The notes beneath the pieces are model-generated. The model was not told where the DNA came from. It saw only the letters and a list, made by a program, of their open reading frames with translations, and did no database searches. 64,000 bases of DNA from Zeugodacus cucurbitae (lineage: Eukaryota > Arthropoda > Insecta > Diptera > Tephritidae). The translations under genes were made by a program, and so were the position numbers. The DNA lies in assembly GCF_028554725.1 (NCBI RefSeq), contig NC_071670.1:71957001-72021000 (forward strand), read 5' to 3'. Of this stretch, positions 37,801-50,330 are shown piece after piece; within the stretch, counting starts at the first letter, position 1; the number at the start of each line of letters is the position of its first letter.

Positions 37801-40800
37801 TTATTTTCCGCTAAAGTACTCTCATCCACCCATTTAGTCCTCCTTCATCTGTACTTAATTTTAAAATATAAATGCAACAAAATTGCTTACACCCGCTCTT
37901 ATGTTGAGGGATTTAGTATGACAGAGCGTATGATTGATATTAATTGCTTGCCACTTACACATGCTTGTAGCTGTAACTGCTCGTCATTGTTTGATACGGG
38001 TGGCCTTGTGCAACTTACAAAATGATGGTTACATGCTGGTTAAAGCACCATCTCCATTTCTATTTTTGAAACAACAACAACCGTATCTATTGTATTTTCA
38101 TATGTCTATACACGTGTACATTGGGTATTCTCGAAGTCACTGTGTTTGTGTTGTATCAATTGGGCACAGTTGGTCACTCCTTTCTGAAATTAAGGAGTCT
38201 TCAGTCCTCACGATGAAATGCCTCACTTAGTCCTCAGCACTGCCTTCTTGTAATTTGTCTCTTTATTTTTGATTGTTTTACTTGCAGTGCTTTTTGCGGA
38301 AATTGGAAACCTCACCTTCGCCGGTTCCTCAGTAAGAGCCTATATGTTTGTCATAAATTGCCCATTGGTGCGATGTTCATTCATATTTCATATTTTAGGG
38401 AAATATTCGAAATGCAATTATCTTATATATTGGCAATATACCAAAAACAAATTAATTCGTTTTATAAAATCTAGCATTTAGCTGGGAATATGTTAAACAT
38501 GCAAGCATATTATTGTTGAACATGGGTTACAACTATAACGATTGCCAAAATGGATGTAACGTTAAATATAAAATAAAATATTTGTAATTGCAACACAGTC
38601 AATCGAAAATACAAATCCAAAAGTGATTATCTGGTGGAGAACGCATTGCAACCACAGCTAACATATGTATAAAAGTCCACATATGTGTTTACGATTAAAA
38701 CCCACGATTTGTGGCATTTAAACAACCACCAACAGATGAGATATATGCAATAAGCGGCCCAGACGGTTAAGTTTCCGTTCACAAACACATAAAAATTGCA
38801 TATTTACCAAATCTATACACAATTTCAAGAGTGTGTGTGTGTGTGTGTGAATGGAATAGCGAATGCAACGTAATTAATACTTCATTGAAGGGTTTAAACC
38901 AACATGGGCATTAATTGCGTTTATTGTTTCGCCCTTTGCCAATGCGAATGAACAAACACGTCCCTCCTCTTCCATACACAACGGCCACAGTATCAAATGT
39001 GCGTCCTGATGCTTGTGTATGTGTTTTGTGACGACATGGCCGAGTTTTTTTAATCCTTCCATTGAATGCGAGGCAAAAAATGGTAAAATGTGTTAAATCG
39101 TTGGCGCTCTGGAATAATTAGTGACTTTCCTATTTTATTGTACTCCTTCTTCATTATTAGGCATAAGTCCATGCTCATGTTGTCAACACATCCTTTCCGA
39201 TTTTTGTCTTTTTTCATGTTTGAGTTTCTCTGGGGTTTTTATTAATGTTGAAACTGTTGAATTTGTTTGTGATGATTAAATTGTGTTTTATGGGAGAAAT
39301 GACTGATAATAATTATAAAATTGAATATACGAATGTGGATCTGAATACAACCGCATGCATAAAACACAACACAAAGCACACAACATAACTTTTCATAATC
39401 AACTCACTTAATTAACAGCGATGCATTTACAAACACAACTATTCCCTTCTTTCGTAGTTGTATCTCATCTCAGCCATCGCGCAGAATGTCTGCAGCCACC
39501 AACGTCGGAGTGCGTAAACTCGGCTGAAATATTTGATTTGGCTGTTCGCTGTTGCCTCAAAACAAATTTGGTTGAAGCCGAGGTTGCACAAGTTGAAATT
39601 GCGATATGTTGCGGTTGTTGCTATATGCCATACGCTCGCACAGCTTCTTGCCACATTTCTTAATTTACATTTTGGCATTGGCATTTTCCCCAGTACAAAT
39701 TTCACGTGGAAACTTTTGAAGCCAAAAGCGGAAATATAACTGTGGGCGGAGTCCACATGTGCGTATTCTTGTTTTAACATGAATTGCGTTTTGCATGGAG
39801 AATGAAATCTGAATGTACTATATTGGCTCGAACGATTGCTTTGCTGCGTATATGACCAAGCGATTTGGCCTCCAATGTTTGCTTTAAGATACTAAACGTT
39901 TACTTTTTGATTTGAATAATTTAGATGTTCTTTGCCATATGTTAGCGCCAAAGCATATTCTCGGGCATTTAGGGAAAATCCACCGAAATGATCTTGTGCA
40001 TTTACTGAGGTAATTAGAAATGTGGTTTGGCAAAGTTGGAGGTTGTTATTATGTTCACTGCAACTCGTTTATGGCAAACAGCCAGCAGGAAATGATGCCA
40101 TTGTCATACAGCGGTTAATTCATTAGATATTCACATTCAAAAAATGTTTATTTTTTGTAAAACTGAAGACTTTTAATTTAACAAAGCCAATTTTAAAATG
40201 ATCATGGTACCGCGGAAACTATGAAATTATAAAATGAAAAGTCCAAAATATCAATTCAGTCGAACTCCGCTCCCAAACAGATTCAAACTCGTACATGGCG
40301 TGTGCTGCTTCTACGCAGGTGGATAATATGCAAAAAAGTTCGGTAGCGAGAAATATATTGCATATTGAAGAGCTTTTACACCTACTCGGTGTTAAATATT
40401 GCTTCGAAATCCCCCACCCACACGGAAGCAAGTGCATTTGTGTGTGGATTTTAGATCCCTTTGTACTAATGAAAACGAAATTGGCGCTAAGTTTTTCACA
40501 CACACTCATATGCTCTGTTGCTATACCTTGAGACCCTTTGCAATCAACTACAACGCAACTACTATAGCGACAACGCGGGTATCATGTGGCAGCTTCATTG
40601 TCGCGGTAAGTAAGAGGAAGAAGGCGCAGATTGCAGCCTTGGAGTTAACTTTTACGTTCCTGAGCTGCTTTGTAGCCTTCTCCACCTTACTGTATCTTAT
40701 GCAAGCACAACAACAAAGTGCTTTATCATCAGTAAGAGAAAGTCCTCGAATTTACACCTTTGTATGTCCCGTTGCGAAGGTGGCGTTCAGCTTGCTTGCG

Positions 40801-41375
40801 GCATTACTTATTGCCGGGGCGTGACGAGACTTGACACTCAACTCGTTTTACATAAATTTGTTACCTTGGCAGGGGCGAACATTACAGTTTCATTTTGCAT
40901 GTTTACTGCGTCAACTCCCTATTTTGTGTAAGCTTTTTGCAGCTACCCGCCTTGTTCTCCGTTTCAACAGCGTCAACTCCGCGGTAGTAATGGTAGCAAC
41001 GATGCGTTTGGTTTTCTTGTACATCCACTCTTGCAGAACATATTTTGCAACTAATTTTGTGATATGAAAATGGATTATTCCCTTTTCAGTAAGGAGGAAG
41101 ACGAAATTGGTTAAGATAAACTTGCACAAGTTTTGTGATCTGCTCTCTCAGAATAAATTAATTTATCACTCAGCACCTTTACTTCTTTAGACTTATAGTA
41201 TGAAGTCACACGTTTTTACCACCCAAAAAATAAATAAATCGGCCAGTAACATGCGTGCCACAATATGTCACCAAAGTTAAATTTTATTCATTCAACAAAT
41301 TTTACGTTGGTGGCTGTGTCCTAAGAATTAATATTCACGCACTTTTCACCAGAGTGGTAGTAAGCGTGATTTATA
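34879..41375. other. Long non-coding stretch right of the hAT element
   Basis: It contains (GT)9 at 38831, an A-run at 37639-37653, an (ATTA)n run near 37343-37362 and a GC-richer patch at 40540-40840. A 141-codon frame at 40399-40824 has two hydrophobic segments, and a GTAAGTAAG donor-like word lies inside it. Its likely duplicate at 0.7-1.0 kb does not preserve the frame, so I do not call it coding. Confidence 0.4.
38831..38849 (+). repeat. (GT)9 microsatellite
   Basis: Nine GT units and a final G in otherwise unremarkable non-coding DNA. Confidence 0.9.
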
Positions 41376-42037
41376 ATTAAATTCAATTTAAGGCCCTCAA
41401 GCAGTGTACGAGTAAAAAGGCTTTAGCAAAAGTCCGAACAAATAGTGCAAAAATAAGAAATGAAGGAATTGGTAAATAGAGTGAAAAGTAGCAAAGCTGT
41501 GTAGGGCGGAGGGCGCGTCAACATCATGAAATGGGAACGCCATAAAATGCAATCACTTCAGATCAATGTCAACGACAGCACAGCTACACCAACAAAGAAT
41601 ATATGGAGCATAACAAATACTGGTGGTATTGTCAAACTAACACATCTACAGTGCGTGACGCAGTAACCTTGACCCAAAGCAACAACGCAAAGAACAAAAA
41701 TGATTCACTGCAAATATTTAAATGCCACTCACCCAAGTATGCAGCGAGCGCAATTCTTTATGCTCGAAATGGGAGCGAGAGCGAATGAGGAAATGAAGGC
41801 ACACAGCTCTGCTGTTGAAGCCTCGAGGGAGTTGATGGATACGGCCGTATGGCGAAAACATACAAAAGCGATCACCATGTGGCACGGAAGAAAAGTGATT
41901 TTAATGAGGGAGTCACACCATCATGACCAAAATAATTTAAACTTATTAAATAAAAAGGTGAAAGGCATTTGTAGGCAGGAGCTGTATACTTTTTATTTCA
42001 CAGCCCAATATTTGTTTGTAAAGAATAACGAGAAAAG
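41376..42037 (+). repeat. Duplicated block 1, right copy (partner 1561-2135)
   Basis: Colinear counterpart of 1561-2135 at an offset of about 39.8 kb. It shares GGGAACGCCATAAAATG, the CCTTGACCCAAAGCAA segment, the region around TTTATGCTCGAAATGGGAGC, and a final AATATTTGTTTG...TAACGAGAAAAG. The frame at 41700-42041 differs in reading frame and content from those in the partner, so I do not call a gene. Confidence 0.82.
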
Positions 42038-42360
42038 TTGATTTTAAATATGTCAAATAAGTAGAAACAAAACCAGATTGGAAAACTTTTGAAACTCAAA
42101 TCATTGTATTTATATAAGGACTTGCAGATATATGAGAGAAGAGACTAGAAAAAATCACAAAACGAGTAAAAACATAAGTTAAATGCAAAAATGATGTTTC
42201 AAAAATGTTTTATCTCACACTTTTGCTCCAAAACACAGCAATATCACATATAAAAAATTTACTACCGAAATTTATGTTGGCATTCTACCTCACGCAAGCG
42301 ATGCTAAGTGATAAGAAACGCAGCAGGTACCAAGTAAACGACCATCACCGCGACTTTGGC

Positions 42361-42416
42361 AACATGTTGCGCACGTGGCAGCTTGAATTCGCTAAGGTAC
42401 TTCGCACTTTGTTACA
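42361..42416 (+). repeat. Duplicated block 2, right copy (partner 2163-2217)
   Basis: AACATGTTGCGCACG..., TGAATTCGC..., ACTTCGCACTTTGTTACA match the left copy. The block follows block 1 in the same order and orientation as in the left segment. Confidence 0.7.
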
Positions 42417-45400
42417 TAAGCTCTAAAATTCAGAACAAATTTTAGTTTTATAAGTAAAGAAACAAGATTTGCACCACATCTGATCACCACACGAGACACA
42501 CTTGTTATTATGGTTACACATTATATTATTCTCATGGGGATGTTTCTCTGGGAAGTAACTACAACCATGTCTGTACACAATCATCAATGAGCCCTTTGAG
42601 ACTTTACCTATTAATTTCAAAGTTAGTCTCAGAGTCTACAAATATTCCAGCAATAAACACGTACCAAATTACCTGTTTGCTATCATAGCAAGCACACACA
42701 CGCATATGTAATACAGGCGCAGTGTTGCGTTTGTCGCACCGACAGTTGACTTTGTACTGAACTTGACATACCCTTAACTTTGTTTTTTTGTTATCACTAA
42801 CAAAAAGTTAATGATTTTCGACTTTCGGTTGACCCTGTGGGTGAAAATGCTTTCTGTGGGAAAACAACTTCTGGATGTCAAGTTTGGTAAGCTGTGGTCG
42901 CTTGTAAACAAAGAATATTATACAAAAGTGTGTAAGAGCTACATAGAATAATAAGATAGATGAAAGAGAAAGCGAAGGTTTCATTTTATCAAAATTGTCT
43001 GTTAAGTGATTGATAATAATTAGAAAATGTTTTAAATTGTTGGTGATTTGTCGGACAACTTTTAGTAGAAAGTTGTCGATGAGTCGTTCAATGGGATAAA
43101 ACGTTCAACTAATAATTATGCTGTCTTCTGTCAAGAGAATTGCAAAATTTATTGTGATTTGATTTAATTTTTTTAAAATATAGTATTATTTTCATAATAT
43201 GTTTGTTTGAAATGTTCATCGACTTACTGTGTAACTATGACAACAACAAAATTACTGATGAGTTATTAAAGTATTAAAAGCAATTTGAGCAATAAATTTT
43301 CCAAGCGAAAATTGAAACATAAACCTCAAAATGTCGTGGCTTTCGCAACTAAAATAAGTCACAACAGCGGGGCTTTGCATTTAACTCGGACACACACATA
43401 CACATACGATACCCACCGCTTAAATACACGCGGGTCATCAAAATTGTCTAAAGCTATCAGCAGGAGTTCAAATTCCATTAAATTCGTTGGACCATGAATG
43501 CAAATGTCAAAATCAAATCAAATGCCATCGGACAATTTTGTGAATCACAATAGCACAAAGGGAACTCATTTGAGGTCAAAGGTAATAATCAAACAAATCA
43601 AAATATTCATTGATTGAAATAATGGACATCTCTGTGGGAACTTTTGGTTACTGTGACCAACACTTCTATGATAATGTTTTACTTTATCATTTGCAAAGCA
43701 TGATGACACATGAAATTCATTCCTCTGGTGATGAGTTCAAAATTATAAATATTAGAAAGTTAGTGAGGGAAAATTTAGAATTTGCTATGGTGCTTGTGGC
43801 CTCAATATTCTGTTTCTGCAATTGCAAGCCGTCGTTTTCAATTTGTTGTTTAAATTTATAACTGACTCTCTGTTAAATTCCGATTCGCTTGGGCAATGAG
43901 TTTAAGCTCTGCTCCAAAACAGAGAAGAAACTATAATACCGGAACAGAAGGTGCCTAAAATGGAAATACTTTATTGAAAAAAAAATATTAATAAAATATA
44001 ACGATAACAATTTAATTTACATTCCATTGTATTATATCTAACTTTAGCTTGCTTGCCATATCACATGTGCCACAGTATAATATTTGTACAATATGCTCAT
44101 ATTTGTTTTTGCGACGTAAAGAGAAAAAATCATGCAAATCCTAACAAAAACGTTTTGACGTTTTTCTCGCTTCATTTGCTTCTTCTGACTTTGATTTCTG
44201 TTTTGTTTGAACGTGGCAAGCTGCAAGCGGCTAGCACTGCAAGCTGATAAATTAACGAGTGAACGTTCTGAGTTTTTGTGACTATGTGGAGACTTTATAG
44301 ATCACTGTGTGTATTCCTCTGTCAGTTCACATGCTGATATACAGGAGAGTGCTTGGGCTCTGCTGTAGCTAGACTCATAAATAAAACCAGATTGTACACA
44401 CAGTTGAGCTGTGGACAGTTCTGTTATGAAATTATTTTTGGAAATCGATATATGAATTTACAGTTATAAAAACCTAAATGATTATGTATGTTTGCCAAAA
44501 CATAATAACTTAGCCGAAACTACTTTTTTAGGATAAGTCCATGAACTCCAATATCGGTATACATAAACTCGAAAAGTCAATGTTTTTTTACCTGTATATT
44601 TATTAAATTAAAATTTGATGAAATAAGTGATCCTAAATGTTTTATATCAAATAAAAATTAACACGTTTTTAATAGCCAATACGCGCTAGAACCCATCTCG
44701 AAAGGGACAAGAAGACAACAAACTTTGATTTACTTGCTTTAAATATTTCAATAATTTCTATAACTATTATTTTTCAAATTCTCAAAAACACTTTCCATTC
44801 ATCCCACCTAACATTATTACTGTTTTACGGAGGCGGTTTTCGACTCCTTTGACCAAATAAGCAACCGAATATAGAGTGAAGTGAAAGTGATTTAATTTTC
44901 AGCTAAGTTTTCGGCGCTCAATGAGGAAACTGTGATGAAGTTGAAGTCCATTTACACAGCAAATGATTCAAGCATTTTGAGCATTTGTCGAAATACTGAC
45001 AACCCCTCAAATCGAGAGTCTTCAAAAAATATTCATTTATGCAAAAGCTTTGATAAGCGTACTCAGACCGGATTATGAATGACTGACTTACCACCTATTG
45101 TGCAATGACCAAAAAAAGTGGAAATGAAGGGAAGGAGATATGGATAAGTGCGTGAAAATGAATAAATGTCAAAGAAAGACCATGGAAAAGTAATCTTGTC
45201 TGAGAGCACACGCAGAAAGTAATTGAACTGAATACATAAATTAAGTCAAATGAAGAGTAGACAATTGAAGACTCTTATACTCGGTATTAAGTGGGACTTT
45301 TCAATGAAATTATTTTTTTTATATTTCTCTGTGGTAAGTATTTAAAGGTTTTTTTTCACCCTGTAAAATTGGTATTGAAATTTATGCATTAATATTTTCA

Positions 45401-46384
45401 ATACACTACTTGTGGCGCTTATGACAAGAAGTGTTATTTGCTTTGAGCCAATAAATCGTTTCCATAGAAATTTAAGACATTCAAAATTTTCAATTTGTAT
45501 TTTCGGGTATAAAAAATATAAAGTAAACAATATGTAGATATACATATAATAAGATGGATTCTGCGAATGCCACAACTACGAATATCTCCCGAAGCGCAGA
45601 CATTGTGCCTCAGGTTGCTATAGTTAAAAGCTTTTGCTCACCTAAACCAAACGTTTGCTTAAATAATTCCAAACTTACGAACACATTTTGAAAAGTTTGA
45701 AATCCAACTTTAATGTGTTTCGCCTTTTATGAACTTTCGAACACATATGCAGTTTGCACACTTTCAAGCTTTCGTCGGTGTACTCTGAGCTGTAAATATA
45801 GACATCCCCAAAAAAAGGTGGGATCGATGAGGTGGGTAAGCGAATAGTATCGATATGACTACTTATTTTATACCTGCTGATTAACTGATTATAGGTCACT
45901 TGCCTTTTGAGGCATAATCAGTGCTGTTTGTTTTTTGTTTTCCTCTAATTTGCCTAATTTTCAGTAGACCAAATGGAAGGAATTTTTGCCTGCACATTTT
46001 CTTTGGATACATATTTTGTGACCAAAAGACTGCAGGACCAAAGAGTTCAATTCAGGACAAACGCCAATTTTTCCTTGACTTATGCACTTTATCTAAACAT
46101 AATACCCTCATATTGTAATTACTTTATTACTGTTTATTGTAATTACTTACTGCATTGATGGCGAGTCCAAAACAATGGTAGACCGTCGAAAGTTTTACTT
46201 CCTTATTGGCAATCACTCATAACTGTAATTGTGCGTTGAAATTAGCTTCGCCGGCAACTGCCAAATTGCAACATAGCAGATTATGATGATCAAAGTTTAT
46301 CATTCTCCATACTCAACGCACAGTATGTAGTTCTCCACTGCGTATACGCAACATATTGAGATTGCAACATAGTGAGAAAGCAAA
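42417..46384. other. Non-coding part of the right-hand duplicated segment
   Basis: Weakly colinear with 2.2-4.8 kb through CAGCAATAAA at 42651, GAGCAATAAA near 43289 and TGTACACACAGTTG at 44393. No genes or further elements are seen. Confidence 0.4.
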
Positions 46385-46386
46385 TA

Positions 46387-47691
46387 AAGGGTGATTTTTT
46401 AAGAGCTTGATAACTTTTAAAAAAAAAAAACGCATAAAATTTGCAAAATCTTATCGGTTCTTTATTTGAAACGTTAGATTGGTTCATGACATTTACTTTT
46501 TGAAGATAATTTCATTTAAATGTTGACCGCGGCTGCGTCTTAGGTGGTCCATTCGGAAAGTCCAATTTTGGGCAACTTTTTCGAGCATTTCGGCCGGAAT
46601 AGCCCGAATTTCTTCGGAAATGTTGTCTTCCAAAGCTGGAATAGTTGCTGGCTTATTTCTTTAGACTTTAGACTTGACGTAGCCCCACAAAAAATATTCT
46701 AAAGGCGTTAAATCGCATGATCTTGGTGGCCAACTTACGGGTCCATTTCTTGAGATGAATTGTTCTCCGAAGTTTTCCCTCAAAATGGCCATAGAATCGC
46801 GAGCTGTGTGGCATGTAGCGCCATCTTGTTGAAACCACATGTCAACCAAGTTCAGTTCTTCCATTTTTGGCAACAAAAAGTTTGTTAGCATCGAACGATA
46901 GCGATCGCCATTCACCGTAACGTTGCGTCCAACAGCATCTTTGAAAAAATACGGTCCAATGATTCCACCAGCGTACAAACCACACCAAACAGTGCATTTT
47001 TCGGGATGCATGGGCAGTTCTTGAACGGCTTCTGGTTGCTCTTCACCCCAAATGCGGCAATTTTGCTTATTTACGTAGCCATTCAACCAGAAATGAGCCT
47101 CATCGCTGAACAAAATTTGTCGATAAAAAAGCGGATTTTCTGCCAACTTTTCTAGGGCCCATTCACTGAAAATTCGACGTTGTGGCAGATCGTTCGGCTT
47201 CAGTTCTTGCACGAGCTGTATTTTATACGGTTTTACACCAAGATCTTTGCGTAAAATCTTCCATGTGGTCGAATAACACAAACCCAATTGCTGCGAACGG
47301 CGACGAATCGACATTTCACGGTCTTCAGCCACACTCTCAGAAACAGACGCAATATTCTCTTCTGTACGCACTGTACGCATTCGTGTGGTTGGTTTAATGT
47401 CCAATAAAGTAAACTGAGTGCGAAACTTGGTCACAATCGCATTAATTGTTTGCTCACTTGGTCGATTATGTAGACCATAAATCGGACGTAAAGCGCGAAA
47501 CACATTTCGAACCGAACACTGATTTTGGTAATAAAATTCAATGATTTGCAAGCGTTGCTCGTTAGTAAGTCTATTCATGATGAAATGTCAAAGCATACTG
47601 AGCATCTTTCTCTTTGACACCATGTCTGAAATCCCACGTGATCTGTCAAATACTAATGCATGAAAATCCTAACCTCAAAAAAATCACCCGT
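46387..47691 (-). mobile_element. Full-length mariner element, rosa-type DD41D (copy 2, inverted)
   Basis: The same element as at 15161-16461, on the opposite strand and about 1305 bp long. TA dinucleotides flank it at 46385-46386 and 47692-47693. The end next to 47691 reads ACGGGTGATT in transposon orientation and the end at 46387 reads AAGGGTGATTTTTT, exactly as in copy 1. The few visible differences are two C-to-A changes in the transposase frame, a 6-bp segment missing from copy 1, one change in the 3' untranslated part and homopolymer length. It lies 15-20 bases from the duplicated block at 47712. The matching site in the other duplicate (about 4870) carries no element, so insertion followed the duplication. 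Confidence 0.95.
46493..47578 (-). pseudogene. Mariner transposase with premature stop and altered catalytic residue
   Basis: The frame starts at 47578 and matches the copy 1 protein through residue 305. It then hits TAA at 46661-46663, where copy 1 has TAC (Tyr306). The remaining ~55 codons continue in frame to the normal stop at 46493-46495, for a potential total of 361 codons before the stop. The third catalytic residue is also changed: codon 294 at 46697-46699 is GAA (Glu) instead of GAC (Asp), giving LTPLEYFLWG. The truncated product would keep both helix-turn-helix regions and the catalytic core but lose the C-terminal ~56 residues. It retains the RRS residues near the C-terminus that copy 1 lacks. 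It is probably inactive, though a truncated DNA-binding product could compete with active transposase. Confidence 0.9.
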
Positions 47692-47711
47692 TATATCCCT
47701 ACGTGAGTTTC

Positions 47712-47861
47712 AGGTGTAAACTCGTTTATTTTCAATTTGTCACTTGTTTGCATGGGGATAATACAGCTTTATGGCTGCATAAATCAAAGATTACTTTTAA
47801 TTAAATTGCATTCTGGCAGAAGCCAGACGTGTACAGGGAGCAGAGGCTCTGCACCGGCGAA
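47712..47861 (+). repeat. Duplicated block 3, right copy (partner 4876-5049)
   Basis: Begins AGGTGTAAACTCG and carries TTTATTTTCAATTTGTCA, GGATAAT.CAGCTT.ATGGCT and GCACCGGCGAA in the same order as the left copy. Mariner copy 2 ends 20 bases upstream, an insertion absent from the left copy. Confidence 0.85.
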
Positions 47862-47935
47862 CTACAAATAAACGAAGCGAAACGGGAGTGCTATGCATAT
47901 GCACCTTTAACGTAAAGCAATCTCTTGGAACCTAC

Positions 47936-48038
47936 TCCAGCAGTGAAGATTAAATGCCAGTAGGGTGCCTTAAATTTACTGAGCAATGTGAAACAAGAAG
48001 TATGGCAAGTGGCGTTTTGCTTTACAGTATTGTGGGGC
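47936..48038 (+). repeat. Duplicated block 4, right copy (partner 5243-5346)
   Basis: Direct-orientation counterpart of 5243-5346. The spacing from block 3 (about 75 bases here, about 195 there) shows an indel of roughly 120 bases between the copies. Confidence 0.72.
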
Positions 48039-49950
48039 AATAATTTAGAAGAAAATTATGGGAAATTGTGGTTTCGTACTTCGGCTTTCCTGGTAGACCG
48101 TGGTGAGCGCGTTACATAAATGACAAAAATATTTGACTACAGTGCACAGTAGTTGCCCACGGATTACGATTCCATTGCAACTTTTACAACTTTCTGACAT
48201 TAAAAGTCCAACGAACGAACTTTTTCTTTTCTTAGTTAAGAGAGACAATGTCTGAAGCGTCAACCAAATCGGCCGTCCATCGCGTACACAGTTTTCACCA
48301 TTAAATGACGCATTATTGGAAATTCATTTCATTTTATTTTGCTTTTATTTTACCTCCGCTTACAAGGTACACCATTTCTCTCAAATGTCAAGCAAAAACA
48401 TTACTCATACGCCCCGTTCAATCACACACGAACTTTTTAAACATTGGTGTAATTGCTCAAGTTTTAAGTTATCAGTAATGAAAGAAAGAAAGGTATTTCT
48501 CGCAAATTCAGGAGAGAAGAACAACTTTTGAACAGTTTCAAAGACCGAAATTGTCAATACAACTTTGGTAGCGAAATATTTTCAGCCGGCAAGTGCACTT
48601 GACACAGTATTTTGACTGGCATGAAAGTGCAAACGTCAATACAGCCGGGAGTACTTATTCGAAGTTGTTAACATTACTATTGGCAAAAGTTTTCCCGCGC
48701 AAATAACGAAGTGACAACAGCTTGTTGGGGCGACGGGGACGTGACTCCTAATGTCTGCTTAACAATGACTAAAATATAAATTCAATACACGAAAGCGCAA
48801 TTGATTGAAAGTATTTGAACTGTAACGGAGCACGTGTAAGTCGAATGTGGAAATAAGAAACTAAGAATAATACGGCTACATCTATTTGGATGCAATGATC
48901 TGGAACCATAGCTAGATTTTAATTAAATTTTAATTTATTTTTAGCTATGTACTGTTCTACTCGTAGTCTAACGTAGTTAAATATAACGCAAAAACTCAGA
49001 ACCATTCATTAACTTCCTTAAAAACGCAAAAAGAGTGTCATAAATATTCTGTGAAGTAATAATAAAAGCAACAATTTTGCAATAAATATAGTGGAAAGCG
49101 ATGAAGAGAAAAAGCGAAGCTCTGAATTTATTGCAACTGCAATATACATATATTGTTATTATTTTGTGGAGAGGCTCTAGCCTCAAATAAGCGAAGTTCT
49201 CCTCTGCGTTTAATGCTGTCGAATGGTTTGAGTGGAAATGCAGGATGGAATACTGTTACATTTTACAGTTCACCGACAGTTAGTTTTATTTACTGCTGTC
49301 GGTGAGAGAAACAACAGCAATACAAGTAATAATGACTACTGTTTTCCCCCAACTGGAAACTATTTTAATGACGATATTTACATATCTACATTTGTGTGTA
49401 TACGTTCATGGGTTATATGAGGCAGTTCGCACTTTAAGGATTAAAATCCTCGTATTTGTGTACTATGAGATAACAAGTAGTTGATAAAGAGCGCAAAATG
49501 GAAATGAAAAATTTGGAACAGTCTGAAAAGAATAATTAGAGACTGTGGGGAATTTTCAAACTCGGTTGTTGGTTGATTGTATGGGCTGGCTGGCGAACTT
49601 TTATCACAACTCCTTTTGTCCTTCGTGCTTATAACGGGTTAATGGCAACGTTTTTCCGCTAACAAACTGAGTAAATAAGCCAAGTTGGTCTGAGTCTCTA
49701 TTCCCTGAATTTAAGTTTAAATCTGAGTATTTGTATCGGCAAGTGGAGCGAAGTACACTTCGTTAGGAAACGTTAGGAAAACCCGGCATTCCTTTTGCAG
49801 TTTCAATGCAAAGATAAAAGCTAATCGTTTACATTTCTAAAGAGAAAATGTTAGTTATTTGAAAGTATTTTTTCACAAGATTTAACATCACACATTAATA
49901 ATTGTTTTAACGTCCACGAACACTACGTCTTAGATGGAACGTACGAACGC
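48039..49950. other. Non-coding part of the right-hand duplicated segment
   Basis: Lies between blocks 4 and 5. It is about 1.1 kb longer than the corresponding left interval (5347-6122), so an insertion or deletion separates the copies. No gene or element ends are seen. Confidence 0.4.
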
Positions 49951-50330
49951 AGAAGTTCTGGCAAGTATTTGAAAGGTTATCTCAGCAAAAACTTTGGCGA
50001 CAAACTTTGCTGCTAGAACGGCGTGTAGTTTATGAGATGGTCCTTCCTAACTCAAATTTATATTTTTCCAACTTTGAGATAATAATTTAGTACAGACACA
50101 CACACACACACACCAAAACATGCACAGCCAGCAAGAGTCGTGATTTTAATTCCTTTTAACTTTGAAATTTCGAGGACCTTGGAATATCCTTTCGACACTG
50201 TTAACACCGCCAAAAGCAAAAAGCAAGTTTATGTGAGTGCAACATGTCAGGCTGTCAGTTACATTGCGGCGAGTCAACTAGAAAGTGTGAAAAACGAAAG
50301 TGTCACTTTTAATGGAATTTGTGTTTGTGA
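49951..50330 (+). repeat. Duplicated block 5, right copy (partner 6123-6290)
   Basis: Same anchor words as the left copy, but split by about 200 extra bases (roughly 50020-50235) that include an (AC)n microsatellite. After the insertion, ATGTCAGGCTGTCAG to GGAATTTGTGTTT matches closely. Confidence 0.82.
50096..50113 (+). repeat. (AC)9 microsatellite
   Basis: Nine AC units lie inside the ~200-bp stretch that is specific to the right copy of duplicated block 5. Confidence 0.9.

Noticed and set aside
40399..40824. 141-codon frame with two hydrophobic segments
   Set aside because: The length is within chance for 64 kb. The probable duplicate at 0.7-1.0 kb does not keep the frame, and a strong donor-like GTAAGTAAG interrupts it.
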